The notes under the pieces are model-generated. The model was not told the DNA's origin and made no database searches. It worked only from the letters and a program-made list of their open reading frames with translations. DNA of 6,931 nucleotides from contig QMNM01000077.1 in the NCBI GenBank assembly GCA_003647765.1, positions 1 to 6,931 of the forward strand, written 5' to 3'. How positions within the stretch are numbered: position 1 is the stretch's first letter; each line of letters starts with the position of its first letter. Source of the stretch: Candidatus Cloacimonadota bacterium (GTDB taxonomy: Bacteria > Cloacimonadota > Cloacimonadia > JGIOTU-2 > B8-G9). Of this stretch, positions 1 to 5,673 are shown piece after piece. Position numbers and translations under genes: made by a program.

Positions 1-57
1 ATAGAAGAAGTTATAAACCTGTTTTACAATTATCATTGATTTGTTAAAAAGATTTTT

Positions 58-85
58 TTGACACTTCAATTGATGGATACATAGT
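58..85 (+). promoter_or_regulatory. Candidate sigma70 promoter (upstream) for the M18 peptidase gene
   Basis: A perfect TTGACA -35 box at 58-63 is followed after 16 bp by CATAGT at 80-85, which matches four of six bases of TATAAT. Transcription would start near position 92 and give a leader of about 70 nt before the preferred ATG at 164. The match is by eye, and in AT-rich DNA such boxes arise often by chance. Confidence 0.4.
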
Positions 86-88
86 TTT

Positions 89-116
89 TTGACTTTGTAT
101 GAGATAATCAAATAAT
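89..116 (+). promoter_or_regulatory. Candidate sigma70 promoter (downstream) for the M18 peptidase gene
   Basis: TTGACT at 89-94 (five of six) and AATAAT at 111-116 (five of six) are separated by 16 bp. Transcription would start near 122-124. That is directly at the ATG at 125, which would be leaderless, or about 40 nt before the ATG at 164, which has a ribosome binding site. The second reading fits better and argues for the downstream start. Confidence 0.45.
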
Positions 117-151
117 TTAGAATTATGGACAAATTGAGTAAAAATATTAGA

Positions 152-157
152 AAGGAA
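152..157 (+). promoter_or_regulatory. Ribosome binding site that decides the M18 start
   Basis: AAGGAA lies about seven bases before the ATG at 164. The in-frame ATG at 125 has only AT-rich sequence before it and no purine-rich Shine-Dalgarno. This favours translation from 164 and a 475-residue protein rather than 488. Confidence 0.5.
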
Positions 158-163
158 ATATTA

Positions 164-1591
164 ATGAAACAAAAAGAAGAAAAGACAAAGGGTGAGACAT
201 TAGAAAAGAGATTAGGTTATAAGAGAAGATGTTTTTGGGAAATTGCTGATGAGCAAGAAAAAAAGCAAGCATTTAATTTAGCAGAGGAGTATAGAAAATT
301 CCTTTATAAAGGGAAGACAGAAAGAGAGGTTGTTAATATTACAAAAGCTATTCTTGAAGAGAATGAGTTTCATTCATTAACATTAAAAGGTGAAAATCAT
401 AATAAGTTCTATCGTATCAATCACAATAAGAATGTAGCTATTGCTGTTTTGGGCAAGGAAGATATTAGTAATGGTGTAAATCTTATAGTTGCTCATATTG
501 ATTCTCCGCGTGTGGATTTGAAACAACAGCCATTATATGAAGAAAAGGAAACCAAACTTGCTTTATTGCATACGCATTATTATGGTGGAATTAAAAAGTA
601 TCAATGGATGTCAATTCCGCTTTCATTGCACGGGATTGTTATTAAAGAAGATGGTTCAAAAGTAGAAGTAGTGATTGGCGAAAAGCATGATGATCCAGTG
701 TTCACTTTTGCTGATTTATTGCCACACTTAGCCAAAAATGAGCAATATTCAAAGAAACTTGCAGAAGCAATTCCAGCAGAAAAGCTACGCCTATTATTTG
801 GCTCAATTCCTTTTACTGATGAGAAAGTAAAGGATAAAGTGAAGCTGAACATTCTAACTATATTAGAAGAAAAATACGGCATTAAAGAAGAGGATTTAAT
901 CAGTGCTGAAATGGAAATTGTGCCTGCTTTTAAGGTCAATGATGTTGGATTAGACAGAAGTATGATTGGCGGTTATGGACACGATGATAGAATCTGTGCT
1001 TACAGTGCTTTACAAGCAATATTAGGACAGAATAATCCTAAGCGAACTTCTGTGGTATTTTTAGCAGATAAAGAAGAGATTGGCAGTGAAGGTAATACAG
1101 GTGCAAAGTCCCAATTTATAAAGGACTTCATTTATGATTTGATAAAACTAACAAATAAGGATAGCTACGATGTATTAACAAAAACACTAATGAATAGCAA
1201 GGTTCTTTCTGGTGATGTAAATGCTGGAGTAAATCCCTGCTTTGTTAATGTTCACGAGAAACAGAATGCCGCACATATAGGATTTGGTGTTTGTCTTACA
1301 AAATTCACAGGTTCAAGAGGAAAGTCTAGCTCAAATGATGCTAATGCTGAATTTGTTGGAGAAATCCGTGCATTATTTAATAAATATAGTGTCAACTGGC
1401 AAACAGGTGAATTAGGTAAAGTTGATGAAGGCGGTGGTGGAACAATAGCTCAATTTATGGCTTTATATGGAGCAAGTGTCATTGATTGTGGACCACCTAT
1501 ACTTGCTATGCATTCTCCTTATGAAATTGCAAGTAAAGCTGATTTATATTCTACTTATAAAGGATATAAAATTTTTCTACAGTTTGCTTAA
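164..1591 (+). CDS. apeA: M18 family aminopeptidase (aspartyl aminopeptidase-like)
   Basis: This is a cytosolic metallo-aminopeptidase of family M18, which removes N-terminal residues, often acidic ones, from peptides. It carries the metal-centre motifs in order, numbered from the ATG at 164: AHIDSPR with His111 and Asp113; GHDDR with the bridging Asp at 274/275; the DKEEIGSEG block with general base and ligand Glu304/Glu305; SGDVNAGVNP with Asp351; and HSPYE near the C-terminus with His450. The 475-residue length is normal for the prokaryotic type 1 M18 branch. The gene symbol follows the usual label for that branch and is not a strict orthology claim. An in-frame ATG at 125 would add 13 residues, but the ATG at 164 has the better ribosome binding site. 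Two promoter-like box pairs precede it. The next gene is 275 bases away beyond palindromic repeats, so this is probably a single-gene transcript. No signal peptide is visible. The family assignment is firm; substrate preference cannot be read from sequence. Confidence 0.93.
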   Translation: MKQKEEKTKGETLEKRLGYKRRCFWEIADEQEKKQAFNLAEEYRKFLYKGKTEREVVNITKAILEENEFHSLTLKGENHNKFYRINHNKNVAIAVLGKEDISNGVNLIVAHIDSPRVDLKQQPLYEEKETKLALLHTHYYGGIKKYQWMSIPLSLHGIVIKEDGSKVEVVIGEKHDDPVFTFADLLPHLAKNEQYSKKLAEAIPAEKLRLLFGSIPFTDEKVKDKVKLNILTILEEKYGIKEEDLISAEMEIVPAFKVNDVGLDRSMIGGYGHDDRICAYSALQAILGQNNPKRTSVVFLADKEEIGSEGNTGAKSQFIKDFIYDLIKLTNKDSYDVLTKTLMNSKVLSGDVNAGVNPCFVNVHEKQNAAHIGFGVCLTKFTGSRGKSSSNDANAEFVGEIRALFNKYSVNWQTGELGKVDEGGGGTIAQFMALYGASVIDCGPPILAMHSPYEIASKADLYSTYKGYKIFLQFA

Positions 1592-1640
1592 CTTCATAAG
1601 AAATACAGGCGGTAAATAGCTGAATGTATTCTATATTACT

Positions 1641-1708
1641 ACAACTAAAGTTGTGGGCTAACTCACTATCTTTTATAGGATTAGATTAGCCCACGGTTTT
1701 AACTGTGG
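1641..1708. repeat. Compound palindrome (REP-like), three inverted repeats
   Basis: Three inverted repeats share this stretch. ACAACT (1641-1646) pairs with AGTTGT (1649-1654). GTGGGCTAA (1653-1661) pairs perfectly with TTAGCCCAC (1686-1694). CCACGGTT (1691-1698) pairs with AACTGTGG (1701-1708) through one G-T wobble. The arms overlap, so the strand could form a long stem or two flanking small hairpins but not all at once. No T-run follows, so it is not a simple terminator. It resembles the short palindromic intergenic repeats (REP-type) of many genomes. A copy count in the genome would decide. Confidence 0.65.
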
Positions 1709-1734
1709 ATAAAATGTAAAAACAACCTAATTTT

Positions 1735-1753
1735 AACCCATTCAGGGGTTTTT
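1735..1753 (+). terminator. Weak candidate intrinsic terminator after the M18 gene
   Basis: AACCC (1735-1739) can pair with GGGTT (1746-1750) across a six-base loop, and the run of five T begins within the right arm at 1749-1753. The stem is only five base pairs and lies about 145 bases after the stop codon. It could stop readthrough from the peptidase gene but may equally be another copy of a dispersed palindrome. Confidence 0.3.
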
Positions 1754-1773
1754 AGAGCTGGCTCAAATTTTTT

Positions 1774-1812
1774 ATTCGTGTGAATTAGTGTTATCTGTGT
1801 AATCCATGTTCC
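1774..1812. repeat. Degenerate tandem repeat of about 10 bp, consensus near TTCGTGTNA
   Basis: Four successive blocks can be read: ATTCGTGTGA, ATTAGTGTTA, TCTGTGTAA and TCCATGTTCC. Each holds a GTG or ATG core about ten bases after the last. The phrase TTCGTGTGAAT at 1775-1785 recurs exactly at 5333-5343, and GTGTGAATT recurs at 4607-4615. The block therefore looks like one copy of a dispersed intergenic repeat. No function is evident. Confidence 0.5.
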
Positions 1813-1866
1813 ATTCTTTTTTCCAAAAAACAGAGTCATTATATTAACAGAAACCTCAGAATATCT

Positions 1867-3726
1867 ATGCTAGAAATTAAAAAGACACTTATTTCCCCAT
1901 TACCTTATCTTATTGCCATTACAATATTCTTAAATCCATTGATTATTACCACACAAAAAGCATTATTTTTCCCTTATAAATTACTATTCCTACAAATATC
2001 AATATTTTTTATTACAATTCTTTTTATCGTATCCAAAAAATACTATTTAAAAAAAAGAAATCCGAATGTACTAATTATTATAATATCTTATGTTGCTTAC
2101 TGTATTATCAATGGATTAGCAAATCACTTATCATTCTATTCATTAGATATACTAAGTTATCTATTACCGTTTACTGTATTATTCCTAATTCTTTCACAAT
2201 TAAATATTAAGGATATAGACAGAAAATTATTTGCTAACAGCTTGATTTTTAGTTTTTTAATTTCCATCATCCCTGGATATTTTTTACAGAAAAGCAGTGG
2301 TAAAAGTTTCGCCCGTTTATTTCTTAACTGGGGAAATCCTAATTTCTATGGCAGTTATCTACTAATTATTTTGCCGTTCATTTTATACAAATGGAAAATT
2401 AGTCAAAAGAAATGGGAAAATGTCTACTTTATAGGAATGTTTGTTATTGCAATAATTATTTTATTATTAACTCAATCGCGTGGTGCATTATTATCACTAA
2501 TAATCGTCTGTTTTCTGACAGGGCTTGTGTTGATTATAGCAAGAAGAAAATTCAAGTATCTTATCATTTTTGGGATTTCGTTTTTTATAATTGTTGTTGG
2601 AATATATTATGGCTTTACAAAAGTTCGCTCAAATACAGTAATTTTTCGTGAGAGAATTTACATTAGCACTTATGATTATATAAAAGACAATCTCTGGATT
2701 GGAACTGGATTAGGCACATTTGCGGCTTATTATCCTAAATACCGGCAAAATGATTACAAATTAGTTGGACAGGAAGATATTATCTCACATCCGCATAATG
2801 AATTTTTGGAAATCTGGGCAGAAACAGGCATGATTGGATTAACCATTTTCATTCTGATTTTAATTGGCATAGTATATTTGTTCTTCAAAAAACTTAAACA
2901 TTTATCTGGTGAAGCAAAATATTTTTTACTAGCTTCATTCTTATCATTTTCTTTGTTGATTATACATAATCTTTTTACAATTACAATGAGACAATCAGCG
3001 ATAAATGTCTATTTCTGGATTTTTGCTGGCTTTATTTCTATGGATTATAAAGATAGAACATTCAAAAAATACTATAAAACCAAAAACAATAAGAAGTATC
3101 TGATACTATTTGTTATTCCTATATTCATCCTATTACTTTCACAAAATTATCTGACAATCAAAGCAATGGATTATTATACAAAATCAAAGCAAGAATTTCA
3201 GAGGAAAAACTTGAAATTATCCATTCAATACGCAGAAACTGGGTTGCAATATCTTCCTAATAATTCATCAATTCTTTATCATCTTGGTTATGCGTATTAT
3301 TTTATTAAGAATTACAATAAAGCTCTCTATTTTTTTGATAAATTACTTGAAGTTTCACCTTATTATCCACAGGCACATTACTGGAAAGGATTTATTTACA
3401 AACATCAAAAGGATTATAAAAAAGCACTTACAGAATATGAAAAAGAATTACAATTAAATGATTATCCAGAAGTATATTTCAAGATGGCTGAGATTTATCA
3501 TATCCTCGGCAATAAAGAACAAACAGCAAACTATATAGAGAAATATTTACAAAAAATTGTGCAAAAGACAGAGAAAAATCTGATGCAAAGTAAAAATGCA
3601 ATAATTAAAGAAAAACAGGATAAAATAAATTTTTCATTAAGAACATTAGAAGAATTTTATAAAGATAATGATAAGAAACTGAATGAACTAAATGAGATTA
3701 GAAATAAACTTTTTGTAGAATTCTAA
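1867..3726 (+). CDS. O-antigen ligase/polymerase family membrane protein (Wzy_C) with C-terminal TPR repeats
   Basis: This polytopic inner-membrane protein has about ten to twelve hydrophobic segments between residues 10 and 430, followed by a soluble tail. The middle carries family hallmarks: a GNPNFYGSY segment (156-164), an SRG motif after a strongly hydrophobic helix (204-206), WIGTGLGTF (277-285), and the large periplasmic-loop signature SHPHNEFLEIWAETGMIG (307-324). Family members transfer or polymerise lipid-linked glycans (WaaL, Wzy) or glycosylate proteins (PglL-like). Which applies here cannot be told. Residues 433-568 form four consecutive 34-residue TPR units beginning near 433, 467, 501 and 535, then a charged, probably helical tail to 619. 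TPR tails on this family are common in uncultivated bacteria and suggest a protein partner or a protein substrate. The start is the only early Met and has no clear Shine-Dalgarno. aroQ follows 14 bases after the stop, which suggests co-transcription. Confidence 0.88.
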   Translation: MLEIKKTLISPLPYLIAITIFLNPLIITTQKALFFPYKLLFLQISIFFITILFIVSKKYYLKKRNPNVLIIIISYVAYCIINGLANHLSFYSLDILSYLLPFTVLFLILSQLNIKDIDRKLFANSLIFSFLISIIPGYFLQKSSGKSFARLFLNWGNPNFYGSYLLIILPFILYKWKISQKKWENVYFIGMFVIAIIILLLTQSRGALLSLIIVCFLTGLVLIIARRKFKYLIIFGISFFIIVVGIYYGFTKVRSNTVIFRERIYISTYDYIKDNLWIGTGLGTFAAYYPKYRQNDYKLVGQEDIISHPHNEFLEIWAETGMIGLTIFILILIGIVYLFFKKLKHLSGEAKYFLLASFLSFSLLIIHNLFTITMRQSAINVYFWIFAGFISMDYKDRTFKKYYKTKNNKKYLILFVIPIFILLLSQNYLTIKAMDYYTKSKQEFQRKNLKLSIQYAETGLQYLPNNSSILYHLGYAYYFIKNYNKALYFFDKLLEVSPYYPQAHYWKGFIYKHQKDYKKALTEYEKELQLNDYPEVYFKMAEIYHILGNKEQTANYIEKYLQKIVQKTEKNLMQSKNAIIKEKQDKINFSLRTLEEFYKDNDKKLNELNEIRNKLFVEF

Positions 3727-3740
3727 AACAAGGTTAAAAG

Positions 3741-4172
3741 ATGCGTATTTTAGTAATAAATGGACCGAATCTTAATTTACTTGGTACAAGAGAGATAGGC
3801 ATATATGGCAAACAGACCATTCAAGAATTAGAGAAATATATAAAAGATTGGATAAAGTGTAAAAATGTTGAATTGCGTTTTTATCAATTCAACAGTGAAG
3901 GTGAAATTATAGATTGTATTCAATCTAATGCTAATTGGGCAGATGGGATAATAATCAATCCTGCTGGCTATTCTAACACAAGCATTGCTATTTATGATTG
4001 CATAAAAGGAATTGATATACCAACAATTGAAGTGCATTTATCAAATGTATTCTCTCGTGAGGAGTTTCGGAAAAAATTAGTTATAGCTGGTGCTTGTATT
4101 GGTGTAATTTCAGGTTTCGGATTCAATTCGTATATTTTAGCATTAGAGCATCTTATAACAAAATTAAGATAG
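3741..4172 (+). CDS. aroQ: Type II 3-dehydroquinate dehydratase
   Basis: The 143-residue protein would convert 3-dehydroquinate to 3-dehydroshikimate in the shikimate pathway, as a cytosolic dodecamer if it behaves like the family. The N-terminus GPNLNLLGTRE holds Asn10 and the loop Arg17, and Tyr22 in IYG is the catalytic tyrosine. Asn73 in INPAGY, Asp86, His99 in EVHLSN, and Arg106 and Arg110 in SREEFR are at their expected places, and the GVISGFG block near 121-127 is intact. One difference stands out: the usual THTS motif of the substrate pocket reads SNTS, so the His that contacts substrate hydroxyls is Asn79 (AAC). The NHEG motif reads NSEG, a milder change. AAGG lies seven bases before the ATG. 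The gene follows the Wzy-type gene by 14 bases, and its stop codon sits inside the left arm of an inverted repeat. Family is certain; full activity is not. Confidence 0.94.
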   Translation: MRILVINGPNLNLLGTREIGIYGKQTIQELEKYIKDWIKCKNVELRFYQFNSEGEIIDCIQSNANWADGIIINPAGYSNTSIAIYDCIKGIDIPTIEVHLSNVFSREEFRKKLVIAGACIGVISGFGFNSYILALEHLITKLR

Positions 4173-4269
4173 TCCTTACACTAAAAAATTTGGTAGTCCT
4201 GTATAAGTTCATGTTTTTTCATATACTTATATTTCACGGGGTGAACCCAGTTAGATAAAAGGACTATCT
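4167..4269. repeat. Perfect 11-bp inverted repeat spanning the aroQ stop codon
   Basis: AGATAGTCCTT at 4167-4177 is the exact reverse complement of AAGGACTATCT at 4259-4269. The left arm contains the last codon (AGA) and stop (TAG) of aroQ. A smaller perfect hairpin, TTCAC-GGG-GTGAA, sits inside at 4233-4245, and GTTCA (4207-4211) can pair with TGAAC (4242-4246) as an alternative. The aroQ end may therefore have been formed or overwritten by insertion of a short palindromic element. No T-run follows the right arm. Confidence 0.65.
4194..4266. repeat. TAGTCC/GGACTA unit A
   Basis: TAGTCC (4194-4199), GTTCA (4207-4211), TGAAC (4242-4246) and GGACTA (4261-4266) form a two-step imperfect hairpin of 73 bases. 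Its left half, TAGTCCTGTATAAGT, recurs with one extra T at 4468-4483 in unit B, in the same orientation. Two like-oriented hairpin units near the ends of a short non-coding element recall the palindrome-associated derivatives of the IS200/IS605 family, but that link is only suggestive. Confidence 0.45.
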
Positions 4270-4351
4270 AAGGAATTAAAAATAACTAATTACAAATGTC
4301 TAATAAAATATCAAAATCCAAATTTCTAATGTAGTTAAAGCCATTTATATC

Positions 4352-4420
4352 GCTCCTACGGAGCTATGATTTGCATCTGTAATTATTGCTATAATTATTT
4401 CATCCCTACGGGATTTTTTT
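4352..4420. repeat. Two CCTACGG hairpins 50 bp apart, the second terminator-like
   Basis: GCTCC-TAC-GGAGC (4352-4364) and ATCCC-TAC-GGGAT (4402-4414) are perfect five-base-pair hairpins with the same TAC loop, exactly 50 bp apart start to start. They look like variants of one dispersed palindrome family. The second is followed by an unbroken run of seven T (4414-4420), so it could act as a short intrinsic terminator on the + strand before the glycosylase gene. The stem is short for an efficient one. Confidence 0.5.
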
Positions 4421-4424
4421 CACA

Positions 4425-4463
4425 GAAACTCGACTCGGGTTCTTTGAACTCGAGTCGGGTTTC
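4425..4463 (+). repeat. 18-bp hairpin with a TTT loop
   Basis: The arms 4425-4442 and 4446-4463 pair over 18 consecutive positions around the loop TTT at 4443-4445. Only two pairs are non-Watson-Crick, and both are G-T (4430/4458 and 4438/4450). The same segment is also a direct repeat: AACTCGACTCGGGTT at 4427-4441 and AACTCGAGTCGGGTT at 4447-4461, offset by 20 bp with one difference. It is the most stable local structure in the window by inspection. No T-run follows, so it is not a canonical terminator. Confidence 0.7.
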
Positions 4464-4467
4464 ACGC

Positions 4468-4545
4468 TAGTCCTGTATTAAGTGGTTGTATTCAATTTGA
4501 GATGCTTTAGTTAATAAATCATTCACCACTACTTCTGGGGGACTA
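4468..4545. repeat. TAGTCC/GGACTA unit B
   Basis: TAGTCC (4468-4473) and AGTGGT (4481-4486) face ACCACT (4525-4530) and GGACTA (4540-4545), giving a two-step hairpin with the same order and similar spacing as unit A. The right arm GGACTA is also part of the 12-bp terminal repeat, so it has two possible partners, at 4194 and 4468. Confidence 0.45.
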
Positions 4546-4625
4546 CCAAATATTTTTCACTGAAATAAGCACTCTAATTTGAGTTCTATATTTTTGGTGT
4601 TTCTTTGTGTGAATTGTAACTAATA

Positions 4626-5264
4626 ATGATAAAGCATAAAATACTCAGAATTTATAATCTTCTTCTTTGCTATTTTGGAGAGCAACACTGGTGGCCAGGT
4701 GATAGTAAAGATGAAGTCATAATTGGTGCTATTCTAACACAAAACACGAACTGGCGTAATGTGGAACGTGCTTTACGAAATTTAAACAGGACTCATTCTC
4801 TCTCCTTGGAGAAAATTATCAGAATGCCCAAACAAGAACTCATTGATAAAATAAGGCCAGCTGGATTTTACAATCAAAAAGCAGAGAGATTACAAAAAGT
4901 AGCATACTTCTTTGTTAATAATATTAGGGAAGACATACCACAGGATTTTCGTGAACGATTATTGGATATTAAAGGCATAGGCGAGGAAACAGCTGATTCT
5001 ATTTTGCTTTATGCTTACAATTTGCCTTATTTTGTAATAGATGCTTATACAAGACGGATTTTCTATCGGCTTGGCGTATGGAAATTAAATATCAAATATG
5101 CTAATGCACAAGCAATGTTCCATAAATATCTAAAAAAAGACCCTATGATTTATAATGAATATCATGCTTTATTAGTAAGATTAGCAAAAGAGAATTGTAA
5201 TAAGCGGCCTAAATGTAATACTTGTCCATTACAAAAAGAATGTCAAAAGCTGATGGTTCATTAA
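4626..5264 (+). CDS. Endonuclease III-superfamily DNA glycosylase (HhH-GPD, COG2231-like) with [4Fe-4S] motif
   Basis: A 212-residue base-excision repair protein. The N-terminus GEQHWWPG (18-25) and AILTQNTNW (35-43) are typical of the endonuclease III-related group (COG2231), which includes the Helicobacter 3-methyladenine glycosylase MagIII. The helix-hairpin-helix is at about 112-131 (IKGIGEETAD) and the catalytic Asp is Asp139 in VIDAYTRR. Where endonuclease III has its Schiff-base lysine (GRKTA) this protein has Glu121, so it is probably a monofunctional glycosylase without AP-lyase activity. Four cysteines, Cys191, Cys197, Cys200 and Cys206 (C-x5-C-x2-C-x5-C), form a C-terminal iron-sulfur loop that MagIII itself lacks. 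Length is normal and the gene appears intact. The ATG has no visible Shine-Dalgarno and follows a 450-base repeat-rich gap, so the gene is likely transcribed alone. The damaged base it removes cannot be deduced. Confidence 0.88.
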   Translation: MIKHKILRIYNLLLCYFGEQHWWPGDSKDEVIIGAILTQNTNWRNVERALRNLNRTHSLSLEKIIRMPKQELIDKIRPAGFYNQKAERLQKVAYFFVNNIREDIPQDFRERLLDIKGIGEETADSILLYAYNLPYFVIDAYTRRIFYRLGVWKLNIKYANAQAMFHKYLKKDPMIYNEYHALLVRLAKENCNKRPKCNTCPLQKECQKLMVH

Positions 5265-5493
5265 GCAGATATTATAAAAACTCATAATGTATTGCATTTT
5301 AAGAAATTAAAGCTGCGACAGCCTAATCCTAGTTCGTGTGAATGAGTTCATCTACTTGCAACTTTTTCAAATGTTTGTTGACAACAAATTTATAGAAAAC
5401 GGAATTTGGTTCTAGTTTTCTTGATTATAATATAGTATTAATTAAGCATTTATAAGTCAATGTAGTTTATAGGAAATTTAGTTATTTGCCATT
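5265..5493. other. Non-coding spacer with a 15-bp palindrome and a TATAAT box
   Basis: No credible gene was seen here on either strand. TTTGTT-GAC-AACAAA at 5374-5388 is a perfect palindrome around three bases and contains a TTGACA (5378-5383). No good -10 lies 16-18 bp downstream (GGAATT region). A perfect TATAAT at 5426-5431 lacks a good -35. The phrase TTCGTGTGAAT at 5333-5343 is another copy of the dispersed repeat near 1775. A regulated promoter is possible but weakly supported. Confidence 0.35.
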
Positions 5494-5555
5494 ACCTAAC
5501 TGGAATTCACGAGTATTATACGGACATATGCAGGTTATGCGCAGAGCCGTTATGT
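5494..5555. other. Possible degenerate attC (or attI-like) recombination site
   Basis: ACCTAAC at 5494-5500 fits the integron R'' box RYYYAAC exactly. GTTATGT at 5549-5555 is a near R' box, and six of seven of their positions pair. The 62-bp span is within the range for attC sites. The inner stem is poor: only short pairing between about 5506-5515 and 5536-5543 can be drawn. It could be a degenerate attC, an attI-like core site with GTTATG direct repeats, or chance. It marks the likely left edge of the DUF6506 cassette. Confidence 0.35.
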
Positions 5556-5579
5556 GTAGAAAGTATATATGAACATAAC
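5534..5579. repeat. GTTATG direct repeat followed by an inverted copy
   Basis: GTTATGCGCAGA (5534-5545) and GTTATGTGTAGA (5549-5560) are direct repeats with two C/T differences, starting 15 bp apart. GTTATGT (5549-5555) then has a perfect inverted partner ACATAAC at 5573-5579. The same ACATAAC heptamer begins the strong attC-like site at 6004. Repeated core-type boxes are expected near integron recombination sites. Confidence 0.5.
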
Positions 5580-5661
5580 TTTGTTTTCTAATATGGAATA
5601 ATAAGAAAAATGAATTTATATACTATTTTAAGCGAAATAGCAATATAAATTAAGGAGTTAT

Positions 5662-5667
5662 AGGAGG
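5662..5667 (+). promoter_or_regulatory. Strong Shine-Dalgarno for the DUF6506-like gene
   Basis: AGGAGG lies six bases before the ATG at 5674, and a second TAAGGAG occurs at 5651-5657. No other gene in the window has such a strong site. This contrasts with the SD-less starts at 1867 and 4626 and agrees with a foreign or independently acquired gene. Confidence 0.8.
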
Positions 5668-5673
5668 TAAATA

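Larger units (their letters stand above)
4188..4551. mobile_element. Candidate non-autonomous (MITE-like) element with 12-bp terminal inverted repeats
   Basis: ATTTGGTAGTCC at 4188-4199 is the perfect reverse complement of GGACTACCAAAT at 4540-4551. Similarity continues outward with a gap as CACTAAAAA on the left against the complement of TTTTTCACTG on the right. The 364-bp interval has no substantial open reading frame and is packed with further hairpins. This is the plan of a miniature transposable element or a cluster of nested repeats. I see no clear target-site duplication and no transposase, so mobility is inference. A structured non-coding RNA closed by a 12-bp stem is the alternative. 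Confidence 0.45.

Noticed and set aside
601-939. A 112-codon open frame on the minus strand inside the M18 gene
   Set aside because: It lies wholly within a gene whose catalytic motifs are intact, and its translation shows low-complexity Ser/Phe-rich sequence with no recognisable motif.
1735-1764. Strong intrinsic terminator from GAGCTGGCTC plus the following T-run
   Set aside because: GAGC/GCTC leaves a two-base loop, too small to form. Only the weaker AACCC/GGGTT stem upstream is plausible, so it is listed at low confidence.
2412-2651. A 79-codon + strand frame inside the Wzy-type gene
   Set aside because: It is an out-of-frame shadow of a well-supported membrane protein; its Trp/Cys-rich translation comes from reading hydrophobic codons in the wrong frame.
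3828-4037. A 69-codon minus-strand frame inside aroQ
   Set aside because: It is fully covered by aroQ with conserved catalytic residues and has no start signal of its own.
4173-4625. CRISPR array
   Set aside because: Many short repeats are present, but they are inverted, of different families and not regularly spaced with unique spacers; no cas genes are seen.
5378-5406. TTGACA as a promoter for the DUF6506-like gene
   Set aside because: The -35 is perfect, but nothing close to TATAAT lies 16-18 bp downstream, and the hexamer is explained by the surrounding palindrome. It is kept only as part of the spacer description.
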